Notes: generated by a model not told the origin, from the sequence alone. Positions 22,742 through 31,393 are shown, counted from the stretch's first letter. The stretch is 64,000 nucleotides of DNA from Vogesella indigofera (GCF_028548395.1 NZ_JAQQLA010000004.1:1-64000); one strand, 5' to 3'. Made by a program: numbers and translations.

Positions 22742-25573
22742 ATGCTGCAAGGTGCCTATCGCGAATTCCATCAACGCATCCTGGAAGTGCTGCCCGCGCG
22801 CCGGGTGTTCAGCGACCCGCTGTCGACGCTGGCCTACGGCACCGATGCCTCCTGTTACCGGCTGACGCCCAAGATCGTCATCAAGACTGAGCACGAGGAC
22901 GAGGTGCGCGCCATCCTGCGCGAGGCCGCCAGCCTGCAGCTGCCGGTCACCTTCCGCGCCGCCGGCACCTCGCTGTCCGGCCAGGCGGTGAGCGATTCGA
23001 TCCTGGTGGTGGCCAGCCACGGCTGGAAAGGCCTGCAGGTGCTGGATGACGGCGCCGCCATCCGCCTGCAACCGGGGGTGATCGGTGCCGAGGCCAATGC
23101 CGCGCTGCTGCCGTACGGCCGCAAGATCGGCCCCGATCCGGCCACCATCAATTCCGCCATGATCGGCGGCATCGTCAACAACAACTCCAGCGGCATGTGC
23201 TGCGGCACCGCCGAGAACAGCTACCAGACGCTGAAATCGCTGCGCCTGCTGTTGGCCGACGGCACGCTGCTGGACAGCGGTGACGCCGCCAGCGTGGCGG
23301 CGTTCCGCGTCAGCCACGCCGGCCTACTGGCACAGTTGGCCGCGCTGCGCCAGCGCGTGCTGGACGATGCCGATCTGGCCGCCAAGATCCGCCGCAAGTA
23401 CAAGATGAAGAACACCACCGGCTACAGCCTGAACGCACTGCTGGATTTTGCCGACCCACTGGAGATGCTGACGCACCTGCTGGTGGGCAGCGAAGGCACG
23501 CTGGCGTTCGTGTCCGAGGTCACCTACCACAGCGTGGTGGAGCACCCGCACAAGGCGTCGGCGCTGGTGTTCTACGACAGCATCAAGGCCGCCTGCGACG
23601 CGATTGCCATCCTGGCGCAGCACAAGGACGTGGTGTCGTCGGCCGAGCTGCTGGACCGCGCCAGCCTGAAATCGGTGGAGAACAAGGCCGGGGTGCCGGA
23701 CTTCATCAAGACGCTGGGGCCGGACGCCGCCGCCATCCTGATGGAAACCCGTGGCGCCAGCCCGGAGGCGATTGCGGCCAACGTGGCGGCCATCAGCGGC
23801 TTTATCCAGCACATCGCCACCGCAACCGGCATCCGCTTCACCAGCGACGTGGCCGAGTACACCCAGTACTGGAACATCCGCAAGGGCATGTTCCCCAGCG
23901 TCGGCGCCATGCGCGCGGCGGAAACCACAGTAATCATTGAGGACGTGGCCTTCCCGATCGAGCATCTGGCCGAGGGCACGCTGAAGCTGCAGGCGCTGTT
24001 CAAGCAGTTCCACTACGACGAGGCGATCATTTTCGGCCACGCGCTGGAAGGCAACCTGCACTTCGTGTTTACCCCCAACTTCAGCGGCGCGGAGGAAATC
24101 GCCCGTTATGAGGCGTTTATCGACGCGGTGTGCCAGCTGGTGGCGGTGGAGTACGAAGGTGCGCTGAAGGCCGAGCATGGCACCGGCCGCAATATGGCGC
24201 CGTTCGTGGAAATGGAATGGGGCCCGGCCGCCTATCGCCTGATGCAGGAGATCAAGGCGCTGTTCGACCCGCAGGGCATCCTCAACCCGGACGTGATCAT
24301 CACCCGTGACAAACAGCTACATATCCGCGACCTGAAGCCGATCCCGGCGACCAATCCGCTGATCGACAAGTGCATCGAGTGCGGCTTCTGCGAGGTGATG
24401 TGCCCCAGCCGCGCCATCACCCTCACCCCGCGCCAGCGCATCGTCGCCAACCGCGAGATGGCGCTGCTGGAAAAACAGGGCGACAGCGAGCGGCTGGCCG
24501 AGATCCAGGCCGCCTACCAGTACGCCGGCGATGAAACCTGTACCACCTGCGGCCTGTGCGAAACCGCCTGCCCGGTGGGCATCAACACCGGCAGCCTGAC
24601 CAGCCTGATTCGCGAGGCGCAGCTCTCCGACATCGGCTGGGCCACCGCCAACACCCTGGCCGACAACTTCGCCACCGCCGCCAGCGGCGCCAAGCTGGGG
24701 CTGAAGGCGCTGGACACCCTGCACGCGGTGGCCGGCGATGCCGCCACCGGCGCCATCATGCGCGGCCTGCGCAAGGTGGTTGGCCGCAAGATTCCGCGCT
24801 GGACGCCGTACTTCCCGCGCGCCGCCGGCAAGCTGCAGCTGACCAGCGGCCAGGCCGGCAGCGCACGCAAGGTGGTGTACCTGCCGTCCTGCCTGACCCG
24901 CACCTTCGTGCCGTCCGCCAAGGCGCCGGATGCGCGGCCGCTGAACGAAGTGGTGGCCTCGGTGCTAAACAAGGCCGGCTATCAGCTGCTGTACCCGGAC
25001 AACCTGGCCAATCTGTGCTGCGGCACGCCGTTCAAGTCCAAAGGTGCCACCGAGGCGGCGCAGAAGAAAATCAACGAAGTGGAGGCCGCGCTGCTGGCCG
25101 CCAGCGACAATGGTCGCTGGCCGGTGCTGATCGACAACGGCGTGTGCACTGCGGCGCTGCTGGACGGCGTGCAGGACCCGCGGCTGCGCATTGTGGATGT
25201 GACGACGTTTGTACAAGAGGAAGCGGCGCAGTACCTGCAGTTCAGCCCGCAGGACGAGACCGTGGCGCTGCACGTGGTGTGCTCGATGCGCAAGAAAGGC
25301 CAGTCCGCCACCCTCAACGCGCTGGCACGCCGCTGCGCCAAGACGGTGATCGAGCCGGCCGGCATCACCTGCTGCGGCTTTGCCGGCGACAAGGGTTTTT
25401 CGCACCCGGAGCTGAACGAGAGCGCGCTGAGCGGGCTGAAACAACAGGTTTCCGGCTGCTGCGGCGGCTTCTCCACCAGCGCCACCTGCGAGATCGGCCT
25501 GTCCAGCCACAGCGGCATCCCCTACCAGCACCTGATGGTGCTGGTGGATAGCGCGGCGCAGCCGCTGCGCTAA
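22742..25573 (+). CDS. FAD-linked D-lactate dehydrogenase (Dld-II/YdiJ type) with Fe-S and CCG domains
   Basis: A 943-residue, three-part respiratory enzyme. The N-terminal half is a FAD-binding type-4 (VAO) domain (AAGTSLSGQAVSD; GPDPATINSAMIGG; MCCGTAENSYQT) followed by the FAD-oxidase C domain ending near EHGTGRNMAPFVE. The middle has two 4Fe-4S clusters (CIECGFCEVMCP and CTTCGLCETACP). The C-terminal part has two CCG-type Cys-rich motifs (CCGTPF and CCGFAGDKGF). This is the architecture of Dld-II D-lactate or YdiJ D-2-hydroxyglutarate dehydrogenases; the substrate is not settled. ATG 22742 has GGAGAG in front. An exact repeat copy is at 24778-24788. Confidence 0.9.
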   Translation: MLQGAYREFHQRILEVLPARRVFSDPLSTLAYGTDASCYRLTPKIVIKTEHEDEVRAILREAASLQLPVTFRAAGTSLSGQAVSDSILVVASHGWKGLQVLDDGAAIRLQPGVIGAEANAALLPYGRKIGPDPATINSAMIGGIVNNNSSGMCCGTAENSYQTLKSLRLLLADGTLLDSGDAASVAAFRVSHAGLLAQLAALRQRVLDDADLAAKIRRKYKMKNTTGYSLNALLDFADPLEMLTHLLVGSEGTLAFVSEVTYHSVVEHPHKASALVFYDSIKAACDAIAILAQHKDVVSSAELLDRASLKSVENKAGVPDFIKTLGPDAAAILMETRGASPEAIAANVAAISGFIQHIATATGIRFTSDVAEYTQYWNIRKGMFPSVGAMRAAETTVIIEDVAFPIEHLAEGTLKLQALFKQFHYDEAIIFGHALEGNLHFVFTPNFSGAEEIARYEAFIDAVCQLVAVEYEGALKAEHGTGRNMAPFVEMEWGPAAYRLMQEIKALFDPQGILNPDVIITRDKQLHIRDLKPIPATNPLIDKCIECGFCEVMCPSRAITLTPRQRIVANREMALLEKQGDSERLAEIQAAYQYAGDETCTTCGLCETACPVGINTGSLTSLIREAQLSDIGWATANTLADNFATAASGAKLGLKALDTLHAVAGDAATGAIMRGLRKVVGRKIPRWTPYFPRAAGKLQLTSGQAGSARKVVYLPSCLTRTFVPSAKAPDARPLNEVVASVLNKAGYQLLYPDNLANLCCGTPFKSKGATEAAQKKINEVEAALLAASDNGRWPVLIDNGVCTAALLDGVQDPRLRIVDVTTFVQEEAAQYLQFSPQDETVALHVVCSMRKKGQSATLNALARRCAKTVIEPAGITCCGFAGDKGFSHPELNESALSGLKQQVSGCCGGFSTSATCEIGLSSHSGIPYQHLMVLVDSAAQPLR

Positions 25574-25589
25574 GCCGTAGCCACGCCCC

Positions 25590-25614
25590 ACTTGCGGCCA
25601 CAACGTTGGCCGCA
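25590..25614. repeat. Degenerate inverted pair of the GGTTGGCCGCA repeat
   Basis: ACTTGCGGCCA and CGTTGGCCGCA lie 4 bases apart in opposite orientation, 17 bases after the dehydrogenase stop. Both copies carry mismatches. A further exact copy, TGCGGCCAACC, is at 25665-25675 before the next gene. Confidence 0.6.
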
Positions 25615-25707
25615 CGGGCAGTTGTCACCGCGCCCATCCTCATGCCATGGTGGCTGTCTTGGGGTGCGGCCAACCGCTGTCGCGCCCGGTAACAGCGAAA
25701 GCCGCCC

Positions 25708-26766
25708 ATGCACTACCACATCCGCCGCCTCGCCCCGACCGACGCCACCGCCCTGCACCGCCTGCGCACCAGCCCCGGCGTAGTGCGCAATACCCTGCAG
25801 CAGCCGTTCCAGTCGCTGGCCAGCGTGCAGCAATTGCTGGACAACTTTCCGCCCCACATCCACGCGCTGGTGGCCTGCACGCCGGATGGTGAACTGGTGG
25901 CCTGCAGCGGCCTGCATCTGACCATCCCGCCACGGCGCCGGCATACAGCGCTGCTGTTCCTGATGGTACGCGACGACTGGCAGGGCAAGGGCGTCGGCGG
26001 CGCGCTGCTGTCCGCGCTGCTGGACTACGCCGACAACTGGCTGGATCTGAAGCGCATCGAGCTGGACGCGGTGCACGACAACCATCGCGCCATCGCACTG
26101 TATGAACGCTACGGCTTTGCGCACGAGGGCGTGGCACGCGGCTTCAATCTGCGTGAAGGCTTGTACGAGGATGCGGTACTGATGGCGCGGCTGCGCTTTC
26201 GCCCCGGAGAGCATGCGGCCAGCACCAAGCCCGCCGAACCCGCCACCCGGCCGGCGCCGCGGCAGGACACGCCGCGCCAGGCATTCAGCCTGCGCCACAG
26301 CGAGCTGGACGACGCAGCCGGCGTGGCAGCGCTGATGGCACACGACAGCACCCAGAGCAATACCCTGCAACTGCCCTATCCTGACGAGCGCAGCTGGCGG
26401 CAGCGCCTGGACGGCGGCGACCTCGGCCTGGTGGCGGAAACGGAGGATGGCAGCATCGTCGGCAATGCCGCCATCTGGCAACCCAGCGACAACCCGCGGC
26501 TGGCGCACATTGCCGAGCTGGGCATCATCGTGCACCCGGCGCAGCACGGTCAGGGCGTGGGTAGTGCGCTATTTCAGGCGCTGCTGCGGCAGGCCACCGA
26601 CTACCTGCCCTACCGCCGGCTGCAGCTGAAAGTGTTCAGCGACAACGTGCCGGCGATTGCGCTGTACGAAAAACACGGCTTCGTGACCGAGGCGCTGCTG
26701 CGCGGCGACGGCCTGCGCCATGGCGGCTATCACGACAGCCTGCTGATGGCGCGGGCAGTAAAGTAG
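25708..26766 (+). CDS. Tandem GNAT acetyltransferase (two domains)
   Basis: A 352-residue protein with two complete GNAT domains joined by an Ala/Pro-rich linker (about residues 172-195). The first has the acetyl-CoA site VRDDWQGKGVGGALL and ALYERYGF; the second has VHPAQHGQGVGSALF and ALYEKHGF. Such tandem proteins resemble AacA4- or YhhY-like acetyltransferases joined end to end and could act as a pseudo-dimer. Substrates are unknown. The next gene begins two bases after its stop. Confidence 0.88.
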   Translation: MHYHIRRLAPTDATALHRLRTSPGVVRNTLQQPFQSLASVQQLLDNFPPHIHALVACTPDGELVACSGLHLTIPPRRRHTALLFLMVRDDWQGKGVGGALLSALLDYADNWLDLKRIELDAVHDNHRAIALYERYGFAHEGVARGFNLREGLYEDAVLMARLRFRPGEHAASTKPAEPATRPAPRQDTPRQAFSLRHSELDDAAGVAALMAHDSTQSNTLQLPYPDERSWRQRLDGGDLGLVAETEDGSIVGNAAIWQPSDNPRLAHIAELGIIVHPAQHGQGVGSALFQALLRQATDYLPYRRLQLKVFSDNVPAIALYEKHGFVTEALLRGDGLRHGGYHDSLLMARAVK

Positions 26767-26768
26767 CC

Positions 26769-27161
26769 ATGCGCCTGCGTCGTCTCGCCGCCTATCTGTG
26801 GGCGGCGCCCTGCTCGCTGCTGGGGCTGCTGCTGGCGCTACCGCTGCTGTTGTGCGGCGCCCGTGCCAGCCGGCAGCACGGCGCGCTGGAGATCGCGCTG
26901 TGGCCAGATGACAAAGTGCGACGGCTGCCGTTCGCCGCCATCACCTTCGGCCACGTGATCATCGGCCAGAACCGGCTGCTGCTGGCGCGGCTGCGCGCGC
27001 ACGAGCAGGTACATGTGCGCCAGTACCAGCGCTGGGGAGTGTTGTTTCTGCTCGCCTACCCCGCCGCCAGCCTGTGGCTGTGGTTGCGCGGCAGGCGGCC
27101 GTACCTAGACAACCCGTTCGAGGTGGAGGCGCGCCGGCTGGGAGATGTAGAACGGGACTGA
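26769..27161 (+). CDS. Membrane-associated protein with HExxH-type motif
   Basis: A 130-residue protein with an N-terminal hydrophobic helix (about residues 12-30), a short strand-rich part (FGHVIIGQN) and the motif HEQVHVRQYQRWG with His78-Glu79-His82, followed by a second hydrophobic helix (about 90-105). HExxH is the zinc motif of many peptidases, and the layout recalls small uncharacterised membrane proteins with this motif. Whether it binds zinc or cuts peptides is unknown. It directly follows the tandem GNAT gene. Confidence 0.78.
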   Translation: MRLRRLAAYLWAAPCSLLGLLLALPLLLCGARASRQHGALEIALWPDDKVRRLPFAAITFGHVIIGQNRLLLARLRAHEQVHVRQYQRWGVLFLLAYPAASLWLWLRGRRPYLDNPFEVEARRLGDVERD

Positions 27162-27188
27162 CAAGGCCGGCCAGCCATGGCAGCGGCC

Positions 27189-27202
27189 AAGGTTGGCCGC
27201 AA
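27189..27202 (+). repeat. Single intergenic copy of AAGGTTGGCCGCAA
   Basis: An exact 14-base copy 27 bases after the HExxH-protein gene and next to the minus-strand terminator at 27203-27228. Confidence 0.8.
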
Positions 27203-27228
27203 AACAAAAGCCCCGCGCGGGCGGGGCC
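27203..27228 (-). terminator. Intrinsic terminator of the 27252-27434 gene
   Basis: On the minus strand GGCCCCGCCCGCGCGGGGC forms a GC-rich hairpin followed by TTTTGTTTT, 24 bases after the stop. Confidence 0.8.
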
Positions 27229-27251
27229 ATTCTGCAGCGGACGGGATCGGC

Positions 27252-27434
27252 TCAGCGTTTGCCGAAGTGATACGGCGACAGCTTGTAGTACGGGTTCAGC
27301 GGATGCCAGCCGGACAGCACCTTGCCGTGCTGAAAACGCGGCCGGATCGCGCCGCTGACAAAGGCCAGCACGCCACCAAACAGCGGAAAAACAAAGAATA
27401 ATAACAATACTGCAGCAATTACCAGTTCCATCAT
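27252..27434 (-). CDS. Small membrane protein (60 residues)
   Basis: A 60-residue protein with one strong hydrophobic helix (about residues 4-28, rich in Leu, Val and Phe) and a basic, aromatic C-terminus (SGWHPLNPYYKLSPYHFGKR). GGAGGG lies six to seven bases before ATG 27434 (a second ATG follows at once) and a terminator follows the stop, supporting a real gene. Family and function are not recognised. Confidence 0.65.
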   Translation of the reverse strand: MMELVIAAVLLLFFVFPLFGGVLAFVSGAIRPRFQHGKVLSGWHPLNPYYKLSPYHFGKR

Positions 27435-27551
27435 CGCGCCCTCCATTGATCTGTTGGCATTATGCGCCAAGCGAGGCAAACGGGCGTTCGAGAACAGGAC
27501 ATTGACGTTGTGCAATGCGACATAAAACGGCGTCGCCGGCAGGTGGTCATG

Positions 27552-27580
27552 AAAAAAGCCGCCCGAGGGCGGCTTTTCTT
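27552..27580 (-). terminator. Intrinsic terminator of the rpsF-priB-rpsR-rplI operon
   Basis: GAAAAAAGCCGCCC pairs with GGGCGGCTTTTC; A-tract and T-tract on either side make it work on both strands. It sits 24 bases after the rplI stop. Confidence 0.85.
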
Positions 27581-27603
27581 TGTTGCGGGCAGTGCTGTCT
27601 TGC

Positions 27604-28053
27604 TTAAACGGCAGGAACAACCACAACCTTGATCGCAACCACAACGTCGTGGTGCAGAGCGATTTCGACGTCGTACTCGCCGATGGCCTTCAGCTGGCCG
27701 TTTGGCAGACGAACTTCGAAACGCTTGATGGCAACGCCGGAAGCAGTAACGGCTTCAGCGATGTCAACGTTGGTTACGGAGCCGAACAGGCGACCGTCAA
27801 CACCGGCTTTTTGCGCGATGGTAACAGTAGCTTCGTTCAGTTTTTCAGCGCGGACTTTGGCATCTGCCAGAATTTCAGCCTGTTTGGCTTCCAGCTCGGC
27901 ACGGCGAGCTTCGAATTCTTTCAGGTTGGCTTCAGTTGCACGCTTGGCTTTGCCTTGTGGGATCAGGAAGTTACGGGCGTAGCCGTTCTTCACGTTTACC
28001 ACGTCACCCAGGGTACCCAGGTTGGCGACTTGTTCGAGCAGAATGATTTGCAT
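27604..28053 (-). CDS. rplI: 50S ribosomal protein L9
   Basis: A 149-residue protein of the normal length for L9, with the N-terminal rRNA-binding start [29 protein letters not shown], the long connecting helix (about residues 41-75) and the C-terminal domain. It is last in the rpsF-priB-rpsR-rplI operon, 21 bases after rpsR. Confidence 0.97.
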   Translation of the reverse strand: MQIILLEQVANLGTLGDVVNVKNGYARNFLIPQGKAKRATEANLKEFEARRAELEAKQAEILADAKVRAEKLNEATVTIAQKAGVDGRLFGSVTNVDIAEAVTASGVAIKRFEVRLPNGQLKAIGEYDVEIALHHDVVVAIKVVVVPAV

Positions 28054-28074
28054 CTTGTCGGTCCTTTCCCGGTC

Positions 28075-28302
28075 TTAGTGCTGGTCAGTGAATGGCAGGA
28101 AAGCCAGGAAGCGCGCGCGCTTGATAGCTTCTGTCAGTTGACGCTGGTAGCCAGCCTTGGTGCCGGTGATACGAGCCGGGATGATTTTGCCGTTTTCGGC
28201 GATGAAGTCTTTCAGCAGATCGACAGACTTGTAGTCGATTACTTTGATGCCTTCCGCGGTGAAGCGGCAGAACTTCTTGCGCTTGAAGAGTTGACGTGCC
28301 AT
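28075..28302 (-). CDS. rpsR: 30S ribosomal protein S18
   Basis: A 75-residue protein with the S18 core [23 protein letters not shown] and [21 protein letters not shown]18 pairs with S6 on the 30S platform; the rpsF gene heads the same operon. Start 28302 is four bases after the priB stop. Confidence 0.97.
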   Translation of the reverse strand: MARQLFKRKKFCRFTAEGIKVIDYKSVDLLKDFIAENGKIIPARITGTKAGYQRQLTEAIKRARFLAFLPFTDQH

Positions 28303-28306
28303 TTGA

Positions 28307-28624
28307 TTAACCTTTTACAAATTCAACGTGTTCGATATGCAGAACCAACCGGGGATTACGTAAACTACGCTGACTGAGAAAACCGGTGCAATGCACCACA
28401 TTTCCTGCCATCTTTCCTGCCATTTTTCTGGCACCCTCCCCCAGCAGCACAGCCTGTATTTCACAGACCACATCACGTTCAAGGTTGGCCGCACTTTGGC
28501 GGGATTGATGTCTGAGCCACATTTCCAGCACCGGCAAGCCGGCGGGCGTGCATCTCAGCGAGTCTTCGCGTTCGACCGTCGCGGTCAGTTCAATTCGGTT
28601 CTGCAAGGAATCGGTTACCGCCAA
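28307..28624 (-). CDS. priB: Primosomal replication protein N (PriB), TTG start
   Basis: A 105-residue single-strand-DNA-binding (OB-fold) protein that helps restart stalled forks. [30 protein letters not shown] is the typical PriB N-terminal strand pattern. Its position between rpsF and rpsR is diagnostic. The first possible start is TTG at 28624, directly after the rpsF TAA; no ATG or GTG fits, and a second TTG lies at 28606. An exact repeat copy lies within the gene (28483-28493). Confidence 0.9.
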   Translation of the reverse strand: MAVTDSLQNRIELTATVEREDSLRCTPAGLPVLEMWLRHQSRQSAANLERDVVCEIQAVLLGEGARKMAGKMAGNVVHCTGFLSQRSLRNPRLVLHIEHVEFVKG

Positions 28625-29002
28625 TTAGGCAGAAACTTCAGCCTCGGCTGCAGCTGGCTGGTTTTCCAGCAGGCTCTTTGCCTTTTCGTCCTTCATCATC
28701 GGGGATGCTTCGACGATAGCGTGATTCATCTTGATGGTCAGGTGACGCAGAACGGCGTCGTTGAACTTGAAGGCGTGTTCGATTTCAGCCAGAGTCTCGG
28801 TAGCGCATTCAACGTTCATCAGCACGTAGTGAGCTTTGTGAACTTTCTGGATTGGGTAAGCCAGTTGACGACGGCCCCAGTCTTCCAGACGGTGAATCTG
28901 ACCGCCAGCGTTCAGGACCATGCCCTTGTAACGCTCGACCATTGCGCCAACCTGTTCGCTCTGATCCGGATGGACGATGAACACGATTTCGTAGTGCCGC
29001 AT
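28625..29002 (-). CDS. rpsF: 30S ribosomal protein S6
   Basis: A 125-residue S6 with [26 protein letters not shown] and [24 protein letters not shown] core, followed by an acidic/Ala tail. AAGGAG precedes ATG 29002. It heads the rpsF-priB-rpsR-rplI operon, transcribed from the promoter at 29072-29100. Confidence 0.97.
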   Translation of the reverse strand: MRHYEIVFIVHPDQSEQVGAMVERYKGMVLNAGGQIHRLEDWGRRQLAYPIQKVHKAHYVLMNVECATETLAEIEHAFKFNDAVLRHLTIKMNHAIVEASPMMKDEKAKSLLENQPAAAEAEVSA

Positions 29003-29071
29003 GTGAACTCCTTGTGGCTATAAAACCCTTCGTCATGCGTAATAGCGAAGGGCAAGGGTTAAAAGCTGAAG

Positions 29072-29100
29072 ATTGTACGGACTTATGCGCCGTGCCGCAA
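29072..29100 (-). promoter_or_regulatory. Sigma-70 promoter of the rpsF operon
   Basis: On the minus strand TTGCGG (29095-29100), a spacer of 17 bases and TACAAT (29072-29077). The start falls near 29065, giving a leader of about 60 bases with a CCCTTCG/CGAAGGG hairpin (about 29026-29052) before the rpsF ribosome site. S6:S18 autoregulation of such leaders is known elsewhere, but the specific motif is not clear here. Confidence 0.65.
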
Positions 29101-29150
29101 TGTCGCGGCACGTATTGCGTGCTTTTGCCGTGCCGTCTGTGGCAAAGCGC

Positions 29151-29357
29151 TCAGCCGATCACGTCGAAACCGGCGTTTTCGATGGCGTTGCGCAGTGCGC
29201 CCTCGTCGGCCTGGTCGTCGTGCTGCACGCTGACGCGCTTGCTGGCGAGATCGACCTCCACCTCGGCCACGCCGGGCACACCGGCCAGTGCCTTCTTGAT
29301 GCTGTTGGCGCAGCCGCCGCAGGTCATGCCGTCGACAGTCAGAATCAGGTTTATCAT
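29151..29357 (-). CDS. Copper chaperone with heavy-metal-associated domain (CopZ-like)
   Basis: A 68-residue single HMA domain with the metal site MTCGGC (Cys13 and Cys16) after a short first strand. It would bind Cu(I) in the cytoplasm and pass it to a P-type ATPase, which is not in the window. It is third in the multicopper oxidase - csoR - copZ operon, 32 bases after csoR, with GGAG before ATG 29357. Confidence 0.92.
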   Translation of the reverse strand: MINLILTVDGMTCGGCANSIKKALAGVPGVAEVEVDLASKRVSVQHDDQADEGALRNAIENAGFDVIG

Positions 29358-29389
29358 ATTCGTTCTCCAGTCCGGATATAAAAGTTGCG

Positions 29390-29692
29390 TTAGCGCATTT
29401 TCTTGAACAGGGCCATCACCTCGGCGATGGCCTCGTCGCTGTTGCCTTCGTTCACCGCACGGGCCACGCAGCCCTTGAGGTGGCTTTCCAGCAGCTGCTG
29501 CGCCACCGCGTCCAGCGCCGAGCGCGCGGCGGCGATCTGGGTCAGCACATCGACGCAGTAGCGGTCGGCGTCGATCATGCCGGCCACGCCGCGCACCTGC
29601 CCTTCCAGCCGCGCCAGCCGTTTCAGCAGCGCCGCCTTGTCCGGCTGCACTACCCGCTTGTCGCTGCAGCAGTCATGTTGCGAGTCGTCCAT
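29390..29692 (-). CDS. csoR: CsoR-family copper-sensing repressor
   Basis: A 100-residue all-helical CsoR/RcnR-family repressor. The Cu(I) ligand set Cys46-His71-Cys75 is present (RYCVDVL and ESHLKGC). An extra N-terminal HDCCSDKR stretch adds His/Cys residues. The family derepresses copper genes when Cu(I) binds. It starts four bases after the oxidase stop, and a matching operator overlaps the operon promoter (31246-31277), so the repressor likely controls its own operon. Confidence 0.9.
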   Translation of the reverse strand: MDDSQHDCCSDKRVVQPDKAALLKRLARLEGQVRGVAGMIDADRYCVDVLTQIAAARSALDAVAQQLLESHLKGCVARAVNEGNSDEAIAEVMALFKKMR

Positions 29693-29695
29693 GGT

Positions 29696-31222
29696 TTACC
29701 TCGGCAAAAAGTCGATTTGCGCCATCATGCCCTGGTCTTCATGCTCCAGGATGTGGCAGTGATACATGCGCAGGCCGGGCAGCGCCTGCACGAAGCGCAG
29801 CCGCACCATCTCGCCGGCCGGCACGTTGACCACGTCGCGCCAGGCGAGGAAGGGCTCGTCTTCCCAGATGCCGTCCACGCTGCGCGCCAGGACCTGAAAC
29901 TGGGTGCCGTGCAGGTGGAAGGGATGGTCCATGTGCGCGTCGGCCACCACTTCCCACTCTTCGATGCGGCCAACCTCGCCGGTGCCATCGATGCGATTCA
30001 TGTCGTAGCTGCGGCCGTTGATCAGGAACGGCGCGCGGACGTCGGCCATGTTTTCCGACAGCACGATGCGGCGGCGGTGGCCGGGTGCGCCCAGCGGCGC
30101 GATGTCGCGCAACGTGGCCGGCAGCACCAGGGTTGGCCGCATGCCGTGCTCGACGACACTGGCCAGCGTTTCGTCCTGCATCTGCTCCGCGTGCATGCGC
30201 TTGCCGCGCACATAGGGCTGGCTGATGAGGCCGGCCGGCTTGCCGGCGTGAAAACGACCGGTGACCACCACTTCGGCACGCTCGCCCGGCGACAGCAGCA
30301 GGCTATCGATGTCGCGCGGCGCGGCCAGCAGGCCGCCGTCGCTGCCGACCAGCTGCAGCTCGTGCGCAGGCAGCGCCAGCTTGATGATGCGGCTGCTGCT
30401 GGCGTTCCAGATGCGCCAGCGCTGGCGCTCGCCGCGGGCCAGCGCGATCTGTGGCTGCCACGCGCCGTTGATCAGCAGGAACTGGCCTTCGCGACCGTCG
30501 TGCAGGTCGGCCATGTCGTTGCCCGTGATCTGGCCGTTGTCGTCCAGCTTGAGGTCGGACAGCAGCAGGTGTTTTTCCGGCAGGTGGCGCAGCGGGTCGC
30601 GCTTGCTACGGATGATGACGGCGCCGGCCAGGCCGCGGTAGGCCTGTTCCGCGGTATGGCCGTGCGGATGCGGGTGATACCAGTAGCTGCCGGCACAGTC
30701 GTCCGGCAGGCGGAAACGGTAACGGCGACTGCCGCCGGGCGGCACCGGATCGTGCGGGTTGCCGTCCTGCTCCGGCGGCACCGGCATGCCGTGCCAGTGG
30801 ATGGTGGTCGGCTGCGGCAGCCGGTTGTCGAAGGCGAGCTCGACCTCGTCGCCCTCCCACAGCTCCAGCAGCGGGCCGGGCACGCTGCCGTTGTAAGCCC
30901 AGAACCCGGTACGACGCTGGTCACCCCACAAGGCCACCGATACCGGCGCGGCGGCAAGACGGCCGGAAAACTGTCCGGCGACGACGGCCTGGTTGGCCAG
31001 CGGCTGCAAGGCCGGCAACGGCTCGCCACGCGGCAGCTCCAAGCCGCTGCCGCTCTTGGCGGCGGCGGCTGGCGCCATGCTGTGGCCCATGGCCGCGTGA
31101 TCCATCGCCGCATGATCCATGGCGGCGTGATCGGGCACGCTGCTGTCGGCCCACGCGCCACGACTGACAAACGGCAGACCGGCCAGCACACTGCCGGCCT
31201 GCAGGAAAAAGCGACGCTTCAT
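29696..31222 (-). CDS. Multicopper oxidase (CueO/CopA-like), Tat-exported
   Basis: A 508-residue periplasmic multicopper oxidase that probably oxidises Cu(I). The N-terminus MKRRFFLQAGSVLAGLPFVS is a twin-arginine signal. Copper ligand motifs HWHG, HPHPHG, HPFHLHG and HCHILEHEDQGM are all present. Directly after the signal is a Met/His-rich linker with three DHAAM repeats (encoded about 31085-31135). ATG 31222 has AGGAG in front. Exact repeat copies are at 29965-29975 and 30131-30141. csoR and copZ follow on the same strand. Confidence 0.92.
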   Translation of the reverse strand: MKRRFFLQAGSVLAGLPFVSRGAWADSSVPDHAAMDHAAMDHAAMGHSMAPAAAAKSGSGLELPRGEPLPALQPLANQAVVAGQFSGRLAAAPVSVALWGDQRRTGFWAYNGSVPGPLLELWEGDEVELAFDNRLPQPTTIHWHGMPVPPEQDGNPHDPVPPGGSRRYRFRLPDDCAGSYWYHPHPHGHTAEQAYRGLAGAVIIRSKRDPLRHLPEKHLLLSDLKLDDNGQITGNDMADLHDGREGQFLLINGAWQPQIALARGERQRWRIWNASSSRIIKLALPAHELQLVGSDGGLLAAPRDIDSLLLSPGERAEVVVTGRFHAGKPAGLISQPYVRGKRMHAEQMQDETLASVVEHGMRPTLVLPATLRDIAPLGAPGHRRRIVLSENMADVRAPFLINGRSYDMNRIDGTGEVGRIEEWEVVADAHMDHPFHLHGTQFQVLARSVDGIWEDEPFLAWRDVVNVPAGEMVRLRFVQALPGLRMYHCHILEHEDQGMMAQIDFLPR

Positions 31223-31245
31223 GACTGGCTCCTGTTCAATGACCA

Positions 31246-31277
31246 TTATCTTATACCCCCATAAGGTATATAAGCAA
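31246..31277 (-). promoter_or_regulatory. CsoR-type operator within the copper operon promoter
   Basis: On the minus strand, -35 TTGCTT (31272-31277) and -10 TATAAG (about 31250-31255) flank a spacer of 16 bases that contains the palindrome TATACC-N7-GGTATA (31252-31270) with a central G5 tract. This matches the CsoR operator shape seen in other bacteria. Repressor bound there would block RNA polymerase. Confidence 0.75.
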
Positions 31278-31343
31278 TGACCAAACGGGTGGCAACAAGT
31301 TCAGGCGCCCGGCTGGTCGTCGTGCAAGGCAAGGCAACAAAAA

Positions 31344-31375
31344 GGCCGCAACGCTTGCACGTTGCGGCCAACCTT
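31344..31375 (-). terminator. Repeat-derived hairpin after rlmB
   Basis: GGCCGCAACG (31344-31353) pairs with CGTTGCGGCC (31360-31369), 6-base loop, with the exact repeat TGCGGCCAACC at 31363-31373. On the minus strand a T5 tract follows, about 25 bases after the rlmB stop. Confidence 0.8.
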
Positions 31376-31393
31376 GTCGCTCGCGGCGACGGC

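Noticed and set aside
29003..29065. S6:S18 autoregulatory RNA in the rpsF leader
   Set aside because: A hairpin is present but the characteristic CCG bulge and conserved ACA could not be placed, so it is noted only under the promoter entry.
29480..31264. 594-residue plus-strand open frame opposite the multicopper oxidase
   Set aside because: Antisense shadow; the minus-strand gene has all copper ligands, a Tat signal and a promoter.
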